DNA of 64,000 nucleotides from Pleurotus djamor (GCA_029747585.1 JAPEVF010000016.1:1-64000), one strand, 5' to 3'. Counted from the stretch's first letter, positions 23,771-36,233 are shown. The notes: generated by a model from the letters alone, not told the origin. Program-made: numbers and translations.

Positions 23771-25291
23771 TCAAGGACAGAATGTCAATGTATAATCGGC
23801 ATTGAGGTTAGAAGGGCAGGTCCACAACGCTGTGCCAGAGCCCTCGTCAAAGGCATAAGCGTACGAACGTGGGCAGTTAGATTCTGAAAAATCAGAGAAT
23901 AGATGAGATACGGGAATTCGAATGAGAAAAGTGGAAGCTGACTGAAGTAGCTGTAGAATTGGACACCGGAAGGGGGGCAAGTCGCTGGGGTATTGTGACT
24001 CCCAGAACAGCAGTTGGCAGAGTTTCCTAGTAGAAGATCACGAATGTCAGAAACTGGAAGAACCGAAGAAAAAATGAGGCCTGGGGTTGATCACGATGTT
24101 ATTTCAAGACATCATGTACCGCGACCCCACATGAGCCATGATTTTATTCTTGTCAACCATGCGGATGTAAAGTGTCTCCGCGGGATAAACCCCACGTGGA
24201 CTCAGGGAATGCATGTACACACCTGGATTTCCATCCAAGTTGGCCACACAAGCGCTCTTGCAACCAACTGGGAAGCCAACGTTGTCGAAAGGGCCTTTGA
24301 GTGCGGACGGACCTAAGGGGTGACAAGATCAATCAAATTTGAAGAGACAGCGTCAGCATGGATTCGTATGTTCTCCCATGAATATCGCATGACTTCATGG
24401 GAAACAGGGATGGAATCACGCACAATTGGGGCCGAGATCGACTGGACAGTCGGCTACGGGGCATCCCTTGTTGTTGTCAATCCTTGCGGGAAGATTGTAG
24501 CCATCGACGAGAGAAACTGGGTGTGTGAGAAGTGTTAGAAGATGGAACTCATGGCGCAGGAGAAGTGGGGGCGTACTGTCGTAGAAGTCCTGATTTCCAC
24601 CGGCTTGCAAAGTCCACTCGGCTACAGTTGCGGGAGGAACACCCTTTCAAAAAAGAAAAAAAAAACACTGGTTAGGCAACACGGTAGGCCAAGGACTAGC
24701 GGAAGGCCGTACAGTTCCGGTTCGGGGATCGCATTGCAGTCCTCCGTTGCATCCACCGTCGAGACATGAATTGGGACCAGGGTTGGATGCGAAGTTGCAA
24801 TTTCGGCGGGCCTAAGGACACGGGATGAGCAAGGTTTGTAGATGAAGAGTACCACTCCGGTGGAATGATAGCGTACCCAGATTCTACCGGCTTTCCAGTC
24901 GTTTGGAACGGTAAAAGAGACCTGAGAAAACGCAGGGGCCTCCCACCTAAACTCCATGTTAGTTTATGATGTCATCATGTATGTGCTTTTGACAGCAAGT
25001 GACAGTTGACGTTGGGCACATACCCGGTCGGGAAATTCGGGCGGTTGGGGGCTACGTTGAGGTCGGTGAACATCTGGTGCTGTGCATTAGACGACTGTAT
25101 ATGTGAAGGCCAGTCACAAATCACATACAGCAGGCCTAAGAAGTGGAACAGTCTTCGATTAGTGGCTTGAGCGTGTTGGGCATGTGTGATGGGACTGACC
25201 AAATTGTGAAAGGGCAAGCATTTCGAACCGTAAAGGTACGAGCGGTGGCTCCGACGGCCAAAGCTAGAATAGGCACGATAGAGAGCTTCAT
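23771..25291 (-). CDS. Thaumatin-like protein 1 (secreted)
   Basis: Secreted, Cys-rich GH152/PR-5-type protein; mushroom members include wall beta-1,3-glucanases active in fruit bodies. The start at 25291 gives a signal peptide (MKLSIVPILALAVGATA) and mature RTFTVRNACPFTIW. Successive exons encode MFTDLNVAPNRPNFPTGY, VSFTVPNDWKAGRIW, NCNFASNPGPNSCLDGGCNG, GVPPATVAEWTLQ, VSLVDGYNLPARIDNNKGC, CPVDLGPNC, GPFDNVGFPVGCKSAC and finally ESNCPRSYAYAFDEGSGTAL to the stop at 23771. The multiple Cys pairs of the family are in place. About eight exons. A T-rich run (T10 then T6) sits in the intron after CDPRTGT. Very similar to the plus-strand copy at 33321. Confidence 0.92.
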
Positions 25292-26494
25292 TCCTCAGCG
25301 ACTTGAGCTAACGCCGTGCCGCTCCATTCTAGCTTTTATACTTCGTTTCGAGTCGTCGCTGGGAAGTATTTCGTCAGATGCACATTGTCGACTGAATACT
25401 TTCTCATAGACTCTCACATCCTGATACCGTCGTGATGGTGAAGTTACCTCACCTGACGCAGGACTGTGCTCGAAGCCATGAGGTTGTTCAAGAGACCTTG
25501 CGTTCGGCATTTACGAGATGGAAGCTGATCTGATGCTCGCTCCGGGAAGAATTGTTAGGCGTCGTCGAGGAGGACTGCACCGCAATGTTGGCGATATATC
25601 ATTGGATATAGCCAAGTGAAAAGTACATACTTACATGTGACGCAACAGCGAATAGCTCGTTTTCATGGGAAGCTAGATGAGAGCATCGTAGATTCAGAAG
25701 CAAGGCGGCAAATGTATTCGCAACCAGGCAACCTAGGAAGCCAAAAAGGGCTCGAACTTGTAAGAGTCTCTCGCGGAAAGCACCCTTCAAAGTAGCTCTT
25801 CGTGACAAGATTAGCCTTTAATCACCTGGTTCCATTCCTAGTGAGTATCGATCTCGCAGCGTCCTTGAGTATGTCCGGAGGGGTAGACATTTCTCTATAA
25901 GATTTCGGTATCAGGGATGACTATGACTCTGGCACTCACATTTCATCGTTGATACCGATGTTGGATCAATGTCACCTACGTCTGTGGAATTGATCAGTCC
26001 TTCCGACTCGCGCGTTGACGTAGTACTAGTCTCAAGGACCTTCCAATTCTGAGATTCTCGAGAATTTATCGATTTTGGAAGCAATCGTCGCAGTATAAAC
26101 TAGAAAGGTTGATTCGTCACGCGTCATTTTGGACGGCCGCCATCGTGCCCGAACTGGCTCCACCTCTTATCTGGCAGACATAAATGGGTCCAAGTAAGAT
26201 TGACACAATTTGTGCTTCGCTGGCAATCTGGTTAGGCGCGATGGAATTTTTATGCTTTCGGGGGACAGTTTGGTGTGCATTTTCGAGGAGGCGAATATCG
26301 ATACGCGTATAAAGGGAAGTTCGAAATTCGAGGCATCACCGGCGCGTGGACTTGGCAAGAAAACTGGGTGCACGGAGGCAGTACTAGTAGTGGTTACGTA
26401 ATCAAAGTTGGTGGCGGCGAGGACTCGCCTTCTTCAAGGTTGCCCTTCGTCATTTTCCCACTTACGTTCACGCTCCCTCTGACCACCACCACCC
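25292..26494. other. Divergent intergenic region between thaumatin 1 and glucan synthase
   Basis: 1.2 kb carrying both promoters. Apart from the TATA box listed below and a CT-rich block just before the glucan synthase ATG, I see nothing. The minus-strand open frame at 25599-25808 has a short hydrophobic stretch but no start context or homology that I recognise. Confidence 0.4.
25334..25340 (-). promoter_or_regulatory. Putative TATA box of thaumatin-like protein 1
   Basis: Minus-strand TATAAAA lies about 43 bases upstream of the ATG at 25291. The thaumatin paralogue has the same element, 60 bases upstream of its ATG. Confidence 0.5.
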
Positions 26495-29400
26495 ATGCCT
26501 GCCCGCCCGGGCAAATCGAGCCAGGAAGGCTACTCGTCGTCTCCGTCGACGGAGGCCCACCTCAACGACCCCTTCACCGCACAGCAGCAACGATACTACG
26601 ATAATGAATCCGACAATGTTGACTATGGCCGACGAGATACCTATGGCTCGGACACGAGCAATCCGGGCTACAACGATCCAGGCTACTATGACCAGACTAA
26701 CTATGATGCATACCGTGAGTTACTGGGCTGTTCGTGTAGGTTGGACGGAGGACCTGATCCCACACAACTCTCGCAGCACCCCAAGACACTGACTCCGATG
26801 GCGATGTTTACGGGCAACGATATGCACCTTCAGCGGAATCACTAGCTCCCCCTCCGCGTATGTCACTCGCGTCTTTGTTGCTTTTTACACCACTGAGGGT
26901 CGATTTTAGGCTCTGCAAGCGTACGCGAAGACTATCCGGCTTGGACGGCAGAGAGACAAATGCCGCTTTCGAAGGAGGAGATTGAAGATGTTTTCCTTGA
27001 TCTCACACAAAAATTTGGTTTCCAGCGGGATTCTATGAGGAATATGGTGCGTGTTGAACTCATGTTGGTGTTGCCTCAACGCTCAAATTAGCGCTCTAGT
27101 TCGATTTCCTTATGCAGCTCTTGGACAGTCGGGCTTCACGGATGTCGCCGAATCAAGCACTCTTGACCATTCATGCAGACTACATCGGCGGACAGAACGC
27201 GAATTATCGGAAATGGTACTTTGCTGCACAATTGGACCTCGATGACGCCGTCGGACAGACTCAGAATCCTGGCCTGAATCGTCTCCGTTCCACACGTGGC
27301 CACAAGGATGTCTCCAACACAAATCCCAAGGCGCCTGCTCACGAAAAGTCGCTACATATGGCATTGGAGCGCTGGCGCGAGGCCATGGCGAGTATGAGCC
27401 AATATGATCGACTCAGGCAGGTGGCCCTGTATCTGTTATGCTGGGGAGAGGCTGCGCAGGTCCGATTCGTCCCCGAATGTCTGTGCTTTATTTTCAAATG
27501 CGCCGATGATTACTACCGGTCACCAGAATGTCAAAATCGGATGGAACCCGTGCCAGAAGGGCTCTACCTGAGGACTGTGGTGAAACCTTTGTATCGCTTC
27601 ATACGAGACCAAGGATACAAGGTCGTGGATGGGAAATTTGTGAGGGTCGAGAAGGATCATCAAGATATCATTGGCTATGACGACGTCAACCAACTGTTTT
27701 GGTATCCAGAGGGTATCGCTAAGATCATCCTCACTGACAAGGTCAGTTCACGCCCTATTTTGATGTGCCTACAACTCACTTCCGCCCTGACAGTCTCGTC
27801 TGATCGACCTACCTCCACCTCAACGGTTCATGAAGTTCGATAAGATTGACTGGAACCAAGTTTTCTTCAAAACGTACTACGAAAAACGATCATTTGGCCA
27901 TCTTCTTGTCAACTTCAATCGGATATGGGTCATCCACATCAGTGTTTACTACTTTTACACGGCCTTCAACTCTCCTGCCATCTACGCTGTCAACCGCCAA
28001 ACCTCTGCTGCAATGACCTGGACCGCTACTGCTTTGGGCGGTGCTGTTGCCACCATCATTATGATATTGGCGACAATTGCTGAATTCTCTTACATCCCGA
28101 CGACATGGAATAACTCATCTCATCTAGCCCGGCGCCTCATCTTCCTATTTATCACGCTTGGCCTAACGGGCGGTCCCACATTCTACGTCGCAATCGCTGA
28201 AAGCAATGGAACCGGTGGCTCTTTGGCACTCATCTTGGGTATCGTGCAGTTCTTTATATCTGTCGCAGCTACTCTTCTTTTCGCAATCATGCCCTCTGGT
28301 CGAATGTTCGGTGATCGTGTTGCTGGCAAGTCTCGCAAATATCTCGCGAGTCAGACCTTCACTGCAAGCTACCCGTCACTCCCTACTTCCAGTCGAACGG
28401 CATCGTTTATCCTATGGTTCCTCGTCTTCGGTTGCAAGTTCACTGAATCCTACTTCTTCCTCACACTATCCTTCCGAGACCCCATTAGCGTTATGGTTGG
28501 TATGAAGATTCAAGCTTGCGGTGATCGGTTGTTTGGAGATGCGCTCTGCAGGAACCATGCAGCGTTTACCCTGACAATCATGTATATCATGGATCTCGCC
28601 CTCTTCTTCCTGGACACATTTTTGTGGTATATTATATGGAACACCGTGTTGAGCATTGGTCGATCCTTCGCCATTGGTCTCTCGATTTGGACACCTTGGA
28701 GAGATATCTTTACGCGTCTGCCTAAGCGGATCTACGCTAAGCTATTGGCCAATGCTGACATGCAGGTCAAGTACAAGCCCAAGGTACGCTTTCCCATTGT
28801 GCAGTATCACCGATTTTTGACACATAATTTAGGTTCTCGTTTCCCAAATTTGGAACGCCGTCATTATCTCCATGTACCGCGAGCATTTGCTATCTATCGA
28901 CCACGTCCAGAAGCTATTGTACCATCAAGTTGACGTAGAAGGTGGTCGTCGTAGCCTCCGTGCTCCACCATTCTTCATGTCCCAAGGAGACAAAGGCTAC
29001 AAGGGTGAATTCTTCCCTCCAGGAAGCGAAGCCGAGAGACGTATATCCTTTTTCGCTCAGTCCTTGACCCTTGACATCCCGGAACCACTCCCTGTTGACG
29101 CCATGCCCACGTTCACTGTTCTCACCCCGCATTACAGCGAGAAGGTATGTCATGTAGCTGTCAGATCATTCGAGCCTGTTTTGAACGCATATATCTCAGA
29201 TTTTACTTTCACTTCGCGAGATTATTCGCGAAGAAGACCAGAACACCCGAGTCACTCTCCTTGAGTACTTGAAGCAGTTGCATCCTATCGAGTGGGAGAA
29301 CTTCGTAAAGGACACCAAGATACTTGCTCAGGAGTCTGATATGTTCAATGGTCCCAATCCCTTTGCTGGAGATGAGAAGGGTCGTGCCTATGATCTGCCA

Positions 29401-32400
29401 TTCTACTTCTTTGGTTTCAAGAGCGCTGCCCCGGAGTTCACCCTGCGTACTCGTATCTGGGCGTCCCTACGTGCTCAAACCTTATACCGTACCGTTTCGG
29501 GTATGATGAATTACTCGAAGGCGATCAAGCTTCTGTATCGCGTGGAGAACCCAGAAGTTGTCCAGGTCTTCGGAGGCAATACCGACAAGTTGGAACGCGA
29601 GTTGGAACGCATGGCACGCAGGAAGTTCAAGTTTGTCGTTTCCATGCAGAGGTACTCGAAGTTCAACAAAGAAGAGCAAGAGAACGCCGAGTTCTTGCTC
29701 CGCGCGTACCCGGATCTGCAGATTGCTTATTTGGAGGAAGCTCCTGGGAAAGATGGCCAGGATTCGAGGATTTTCTCGTCACTCATCGATGGTCACAGCG
29801 AGTTCATACCTGAGACTGGTCGGCGTCGGCCTAAATTCCGCATCGAGCTGCCTGGAAACCCTATTCTCGGCGATGGTAAATCGGACAATCAGAACCACGC
29901 GATCATCTTCTACCGTGGGGAGTACCTTCAACTTATCGATGCCAACCAAGACAACTACCTCGAGGAATGTCTCAAAATTCGTAACGTCCTTGGCGAATTC
30001 GAGGAATACGCCACGTCAAGTCAGAGTCCCTATGCTCAATGGGGTGCGCAGGACTACAAGAAGACCCCCGTTGCCATCGTTGGTGCCCGAGAGTACATTT
30101 TCTCGGAGAACATTGGTATTCTTGGTGACCTTGCTGCTGGAAAGGAACAGACTTTCGGAACCCTCTCAGCTCGGTCTATGGCATGGATTGGAGGGAAGCT
30201 CCATTACGGGCATCCTGATTTCCTCAATGGGCTGTACATGAACACGCGCGGTGGTGTCTCCAAGGCCCAGAAAGGTTTACATCTCAACGAAGATATCTTC
30301 GCAGGTATGAACGCTTTCGGACGTGGTGGACGCATCAAGCATACCGAATACTACCAGTGCGGGAAAGGCCGTGATCTTGGCTTTGGAACCATCCTCAACT
30401 TCCAAACGAAACTTGGTACTGGTATGGGAGAGCAGATGTTGAGCAGAGAGTATTATTACCTTGGGACCCAACTCCCCATTGACCGTTTCTTGACCTTCTA
30501 CTACGGCCACCCGGGTTTCCAAATCAACAACATGCTCGTCATCTTGTCCGTCCACCTCTTCATTGTGACTTGTACGTGCTTTCCAGATCACTCCGGCCTT
30601 TGCTAATTGATCTCTCTAGTGGTATTTTTGGCTACATTGAGCTCCGAGTTGAGGATATGTGAATATACACCTGCAGGTCAACTCCTGGGTGATATGGTCG
30701 GATGTTATAACCTTGTCCTTGTCTTCGACTGGATTCATCGGTGCATCATCAGTATCTTCTTGGTGTTCATGATTGCATTCTTGCCTCTCTTCCTACAAGG
30801 TCAGTGATGGATGTTTACTTTAAGATTGGTACCCATCTTCATACATAACTCTACAGAACTGGTGGAGCGCGGAACCTGGAAAGCCATCCTGCGCCTCGGG
30901 CGGCAGTTCGGCTCGCTCTCGCCTGTGTTTGAAGTCTTCTCAACACAGATCTACACCCACTCCATCCTCAGTAACTTGACGTTCGGCGGCGCTCGCTACA
31001 TCGCTACTGGTCGAGGGTTTGCGACTACAAGAATCAATTTCAACATCCTTTTCTCCCGCTTTGCTGGCCCTTCCATCTACCTTGGAATGAGAACACTCCT
31101 CATGCTGCTGTACATAACACTGGCGGCCTGGACACCATATCTTATCTACTTCTGGTTCTCCATCCTCGCCTTGTGCATTGCCCCGTTCCTCTTCAACCCC
31201 CATCAATTCGTCTTTGCCGAGTTTATCATCGACTACAGGTGAGCTTCGAAGTCATACAGTTTCTGTCTGATTGCAGTACTGACTTCAAGCGAAGGGAATT
31301 CTTGAGGTGGATGTCCAGGGGTAACTCGCGTTCGCATATCAATTCTTGGATCGGTTACTGCCGCTTGTCAAGAACCATGATCACAGGCTACAAGAAGAAA
31401 AAGCTTGGCCATCCTTCCGAGAAGCTGTCTTCCGATACTCCCAGAGCGGGTTGGCGCGCTGTTATCTGGTCTGAAATCCTTTTCCCCATTATCATGGCCG
31501 TTATTTTCGTCATCGCGTACATGTTTGTGAACTCGTTCCCCGTGAATGGCCGACTACCCCCAGCCCCGCTTATTCGTATCGCAGTATTCTCTCTTGGTCC
31601 TTTGGTATGGAACGCGGCCGTTCTTCTCGTCCTCTTTTTGTTCTCTCTGCTCCTCGGACCGATGCTGGATCCCGTTTACCCTCGCTTCGCTTCTGTCATG
31701 GCATTCATTGCCCATGCCCTTGGTGTTATCGGGGCAATTGGGTTCTTCGAGTTCTTCGTAGGTTCATCTACTTTTCTCGTAGTCCATTTGTCTGATCTTT
31801 TACCACTTTAGTGGTTCCTTGAACGTTGGAACGCAGCTCATGCTGCTCTGGGTCTTGTTGCTATAATTGCCGTCGAGCGTGCCATCATCAAGATCCTTAT
31901 CTCAGTCTTCCTATCAAGAGAGTTCAAGCATGATGAGACCAATCGAGCTTGGTGGAGTGGTAGATGGTACGGTCGTGGACTGGGTACGCATGCCATGTCG
32001 CAGCCTGCTCGAGAGTTCATCGTCAAAATCATCGAGTTGTCCCTCTGGAGCTCGGATCTTCTCCTAGGTCACTTGCTGATGTTCATGCTTACCCCACCTA
32101 TCTTGATTCCTTACTTCGATCGACTTCACGCTACGATGCTCTGTAAGTCATCCCTCTCACTCTTTTGAGCAGGCATGCTCACTCATTGCATCCAGTCTGG
32201 CTCCGACCTTCCAAACAGATACGGGCCCCTTTGTTCTCAATCAAGCAAAAGAAGCATCGACGCTGGATCGTAAGTTTCACCTTCCGCTGCTACGTTGCCG
32301 TTGCTCATTGAACCATAACCCAAGGTTCTTCGATACGGCATCGTCTATGTTCTGGCCATCACTATATTCGTCTTGCTGGTCACACTACGTAAGCCCCTTT

Positions 32401-32495
32401 TGAAAACCCTCCGAGGCCGCAGCTAAATTTGGTCCGCAGCTCCCGTGTTCCGCACCGCTTTGCATTTCGAATGTTCAATATGCGACAGCTTGTAA
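26495..32495 (+). CDS. FKS1: 1,3-beta-glucan synthase catalytic subunit (Fks1 type, GT48)
   Basis: Plasma-membrane enzyme making beta-1,3-glucan from UDP-glucose; target of echinocandins. The N-terminus is hydrophilic, Tyr/Asp-rich ([20 protein letters not shown]), then [20 protein letters not shown] and [21 protein letters not shown] first membrane block holds the hot-spot-1 region FLTLSFRDP. The GT48 catalytic core includes [76 protein letters not shown] and [20 protein letters not shown], then [15 protein letters not shown]. The hot-spot-2 region reads DWIHRCII. Further membrane spans follow, to [10 protein letters not shown] at the TAA 32493-32495. About 14 exons. Spliced length is near 1,760 residues, normal. 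One of the longest genes in the window; its core is intact. Confidence 0.96.
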
Positions 32496-33144
32496 TGGAC
32501 CATCTTTTCACGACCCATATATTATAGACCTGGCTTCCACGACTACTTCTGTTAACCATTCACGATTATTACATGATACTGCACTTGGACTATTGCATCA
32601 ATTTGGACAACTATACTGTACGCCTACGAACAACGAAGTACAATATCATATTCTTTTTCCATCAAATTATTTCCAGCCCCTTCATGGATATGGCTTCCCC
32701 TTCGGTTGGATGTTCTGGTCTTCCCATCACTTATCACCATGGGATGTGCTCACGGGGTGTCTCCTCGTGGCTTCATCAGCGGCGCAGATATTTCGCATCA
32801 GTGAGTCACTATCCTTTGCCTTACCGCCGCATTTGACACTTGGAGGGACATATGCAACTTCGCTTCTTCACTAGCAACGAGTCCTAACTCAGAAGCAATG
32901 ATACGTGTGGGTGGAGTGCTTCACATGATAGCAAAGTCCAAGTCATCTGCCGACGCTTGCCTCGTCGAGTAATGCCATATCATTTTCCGTATGTTTCGCA
33001 TACATTTTCGGACCTGCAATTCCTCAACTCACGCGGTGTATGATGTAGAATCGGATCTGAATTCCAATGCGAGGTAGCCTTCCTCGTGGTCTTGACCCCG
33101 GCTTCCTTCTCAGAGGTTCAGCCTAGGGGATACTAGCCTGACAC

Positions 33145-33160
33145 CAGAAGGTCTTCTGGT
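33145..33160. repeat. Perfect 16-base palindrome upstream of thaumatin 2
   Basis: CCAGAAGGTCTTCTGG reads CCAGAAGACCTTCTGG on the other strand, so the outer seven bases pair (CCAGAAG/CTTCTGG) with a two-base centre. It lies about 160 bases before the thaumatin 2 ATG and could be a binding site for a dimeric regulator or chance. Confidence 0.3.
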
Positions 33161-33254
33161 GATGTCGGTACGCGGTCGTGTCGGTTGGGGATTCGGGTAA
33201 ATTCAGTGGGCTATGCCCGCCGACCTGATGCTCTGGTTTTGGAGGCCAGCAGGG

Positions 33255-33261
33255 TATAAAA
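33255..33261 (+). promoter_or_regulatory. Putative TATA box of thaumatin-like protein 2
   Basis: TATAAAA lies 60 bases before the ATG at 33321 and is followed by a CT-rich stretch typical of fungal transcription starts. Confidence 0.55.
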
Positions 33262-33320
33262 GATGAAGAAAGCTGCACTGTAGCTTCCCTCAGTTCACTG
33301 GATTTCAGTTAACAGCAGAG

Positions 33321-34603
33321 ATGAAATTCCTCCAAGCCACTGGCCTCTTTCTTGCCAGCGCTATCAGCGCTCAGGCTCGTACTTTCACCGTATACAATGC
33401 TTGCCCTTTCACTATCTGGTAAGCCTGTGTTGCTCCACTTTCCTTCACCATAATGGCTCATCAACGTCCTACTAGGCCCGCTGTTCGTCGTTCATCATCA
33501 CTTGGTGATGGTTCGTCTCACTCATACATACGCTAGATCTTTACCGACTTGAACGTTGGTTCTGCTGTGCCTAACCACGTTACTGGGTGGGTACCCTATG
33601 TCATCACTATTTTCACGCCCATTGAAGTCTTCTTTGTGCAGTTGGGAGGCGCCCGCCTGGTCCGTCGCAACTTTCAGCGTTCCGGACAACTGGAAGGCTG
33701 GAAGAATCTGGGTAAAGTAATCAGACTTCTTTCCTTCGCCTATCTAACACTCTTTGCAGGGCAGACGTAATTGCAACTTCGGCAGCAACCCAGGCCCCAA
33801 CTCCTGCTTGGACGGAGGCTGCAATGGTGGTCTGGTGTGCGATCCCCGCACTGGAACCGTACGTCATCATGGATACTCTTGCTACGTGCTTTCCTTGACT
33901 CAATCTTTGTCTTTTAGGGTGTTCCCCCTGCATCTGTTGCCGAGTGGACTCTGCAAGCCGATGGGAACCGTGACTTTTATGATGGTGAGCTTATTATCGG
34001 GGGTGCCTTTAGTGCTTCATTTGACTGATGATGACATCACAGTTTCCTTGGTGGACGGTTACAACCTTCCCATGAGGATTACGAACAACAAAGGCTGCCC
34101 TGTTGCTGAGTGCCCTGTTGACCTTGGCCCCAATTGTATGTCACTTTTTAAACTTCGCCCGCACGTTTTGGGGCATCATACTCACAAATGGTTAATAGGT
34201 CCTGCTGCTCTGAAGGGTCCTTTCGACTCGTCTGGATTCCCCGTTGGCTGTCGCAGTGCTTGCCAGGCCAACTTGGATGGAAACCCAGGTATGTTCTGTG
34301 AAAACCAATGTGCATTCGTAATTATAGTTAATCTCCTTCTCTCTCTCCCAGGTAACTCTGCCAATTGTTGCTCTGGGTCTCACAACACCCCTGCGACCTG
34401 CCCGGCGTCCGGTGTTGCCTACTACAGCTATTTCAGTACGCGCATCCCCCATTTTATCATCTTCAGCTTCTGATGCTTCGGCAGAATCCAACTGCCCCAG
34501 GTCCTACGCATATGCCTACGATGAGGGCAGTGGCACTGCTCTCTTCACCTGCGACTCTGCCCTTAAGGCTGACTATACCTTGACCTTCTGCCCTCCCCCT
34601 TAA
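33321..34603 (+). CDS. Thaumatin-like protein 2 (secreted)
   Basis: Second member of the secreted thaumatin family here. Signal peptide MKFLQATGLFLASAISAQA, then RTFTVYNACPFTIW. Exons continue with IFTDLNVGSAVPNHVTGW, a middle exon with a WSVATFSVPDNWKAG-type core, RRNCNFGSNPGPNSCLDGGC, GVPPASVAEWTLQ, VSLVDGYNLPMRITNNKGC, CPVDLGPNC, SSGFPVGCRSACQANLDGNP and NSANCCSGSHNTPATCP. The last exon is ESNCPRSYAYAYDEGSGTAL, ending at 34603. About ten small exons with the same boundaries as thaumatin 1 where comparable. No linker or GPI signal, so a soluble wall or extracellular protein. It lies 825 bases downstream of the glucan synthase on the same strand. Family knowledge points to glucan hydrolysis or binding; activity is not proven by sequence. 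Confidence 0.92.
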
Positions 34604-34917
34604 AAATCGTAGTACCGATGTAGTCCAAGAATGTTGTGATGGGAGTATGTGAAATTACGTCTGTTCCCAGAGTCTTGGATCTTGGTGAAGAGCGAAAGAA
34701 TAAGGTTCTATGACCGATGTATGACCGCGTGTCCCCAAACAACGGACATGCTGCAGATATGGGCCACTAGCTGTATTGAGAAGGGTAGATTTACTATATA
34801 AATGGATCAGCGCCCGCGACCGGGGCCCTAGCTCACAACACGATCTCCGCCACATCGACCTTGTCCGCGTTTCCCTTACATATATAGCCTCTGCAACCAA
34901 GTTCCATTACTTCTTGA
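34604..34917. other. Intergenic region between thaumatin 2 and the velvet gene
   Basis: 314 bases of 3' UTR and promoter sequence. A TATATAAATGG element at 34794-34804 could serve the velvet gene about 115 bases downstream. Confidence 0.35.
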
Positions 34918-36233
34918 ATGGCTGCTCACCACACTAGCGTATTCCAGCATCAGCCCCAACCAAGTAGTAGTAGCATGGCTGCTTCATCATCGCGGATAGT
35001 GGACGACTCGCATCATCGCCCGGCTTCCATTGATTCCCAGCCGGCCGGCTTTGACCGTATAGGCAAACCCATCCTCTTTTCCACTGGCCAATTTGCTGGT
35101 CGCCTCGTCAGGGCAGAGTTAGTCGAAATCCAGAAGGCCAACCTCGGGAGGAAGTAGGGAACATTACATTTCCTTCGGGTAGCCCTGATTATTGACGAAT
35201 GAGCCACTTCTAGGTATGCCAAAGTGGATCGGAGACCTTTGGATCCACCACCAGTCGTGCAACTCAAATTATACGCTACCCACAACGAAGGGGGCGTCGA
35301 ACATGAAGTCGAAATCCAGGATTATGAGTAAGGTCTTGTTCAAATTGCTTTGCAGTCTAATGCGTGGATGCTTACCTGCTTGCTGGAATAGAAGCGTACA
35401 GTGTCATGGTCTCCTCTGCACCGTCGACCTGTTCCCCATTCAGGCGAGCCCAAGCACTACGACCTCTTCACAATCTCCAAGTTCATCATCATCGCACATG
35501 ACTCCTCCTGCTCAGCAATCACCAACGAGAGGTGGTCATTTTAATGTGAATTACCTCACGGCCCAAGCCTACACCCAGCAGGCTGTTGGGCTCGCATCTT
35601 CCTCGGCTCCATCCTTATCCACACAAGCATACGCTATGTCGACAGAAGTGGTTCACCGCGTGGGGGACATCGAAATCACCGAGGGATCCAAGAAGACGCA
35701 GGCCCTCGTCGGCGCGACCTTTGTCCAACCAGCCACATTCGACTACCAGGGCCGTAAATCTCTTGTCTTCGTCTTTTCAGTTAGTCAAAAACTTTGTCGT
35801 TGTCTGGATAAACCACTTATCCCCTCTATCCCTGCATCTATCTCGACTAGGATTTAGCCGTCAAAATCGAAGGAACATTCCTCTTACGATACCGATTCTT
35901 CGATTTGACTGTCCTTCCATCTGGTTGCGAGCATTTTATCATACAAGCAGAATGCTACGGTGGACCTTTTCAGGTCTATTCTACGAAGGAGTTTCCAGGG
36001 CTCCAAGCTTCCACCGAGTTAACTAAGGTATCCATCCGTCTGTTTTCAGCCCACCCTCCATCCATGCTGATTGACTACAATAGCAACTAGCACGATGGGG
36101 TGTGCGACTCAACATCCGAGAGACAGAACGCAAACGCCGTAAAAAGGACGCTCGAAGTGTCAGTCCTGCTACGCCCAGCAGAAAGCGAAGCTTTCACTCA
36201 GCAAGTGAGGCGGGAAACGCTAGTGACAGCTGA
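34918..36233 (+). CDS. Velvet-domain transcriptional regulator (VelB/VosA class)
   Basis: Fungal regulator of development and secondary metabolism with an NF-kB-like DNA-binding fold. The velvet domain starts with GQFAGRLVRAELVEIQKANL and YAKVDRRPLDPPPVVQLKLY, the family hallmark. It continues through QDYESVQCHGLLCTVDLFPI and resumes after a 60-residue Ser/Pro insertion with GSKKTQALVGATFVQPATFD and LAVKIEGTFLLRYRFFDL. It ends LARWGVRLNIRETERKRRKK, a nuclear-localisation-like tail. Five or six exons. The intron after QDYE uses the TAG just before AGC GTA CAG. The stop is TGA 36231-36233; an alternate frame running to 36287 is spurious. The in-domain disordered insertion resembles VelB more than VosA. 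The N-terminal 40 residues are His/Ser-rich. Confidence 0.9.

Larger units (their letters stand above)
32496..33320. other. Intergenic region between glucan synthase and thaumatin 2
   Basis: 825 bases: 3' UTR of the glucan synthase, then the promoter of thaumatin 2. Open frames at 32573-32874 lack conserved features. A short imperfect inverted repeat (CCAGAAGGTCTTCTGG) sits at 33145-33160. Confidence 0.4.

Noticed and set aside
35332..35360. 28-nt intron (GTAAGG..GCAG) in the velvet gene
   Set aside because: Too short for fungal splicing; the longer intron ending at TAG just before AGC GTA CAG keeps the domain in frame.
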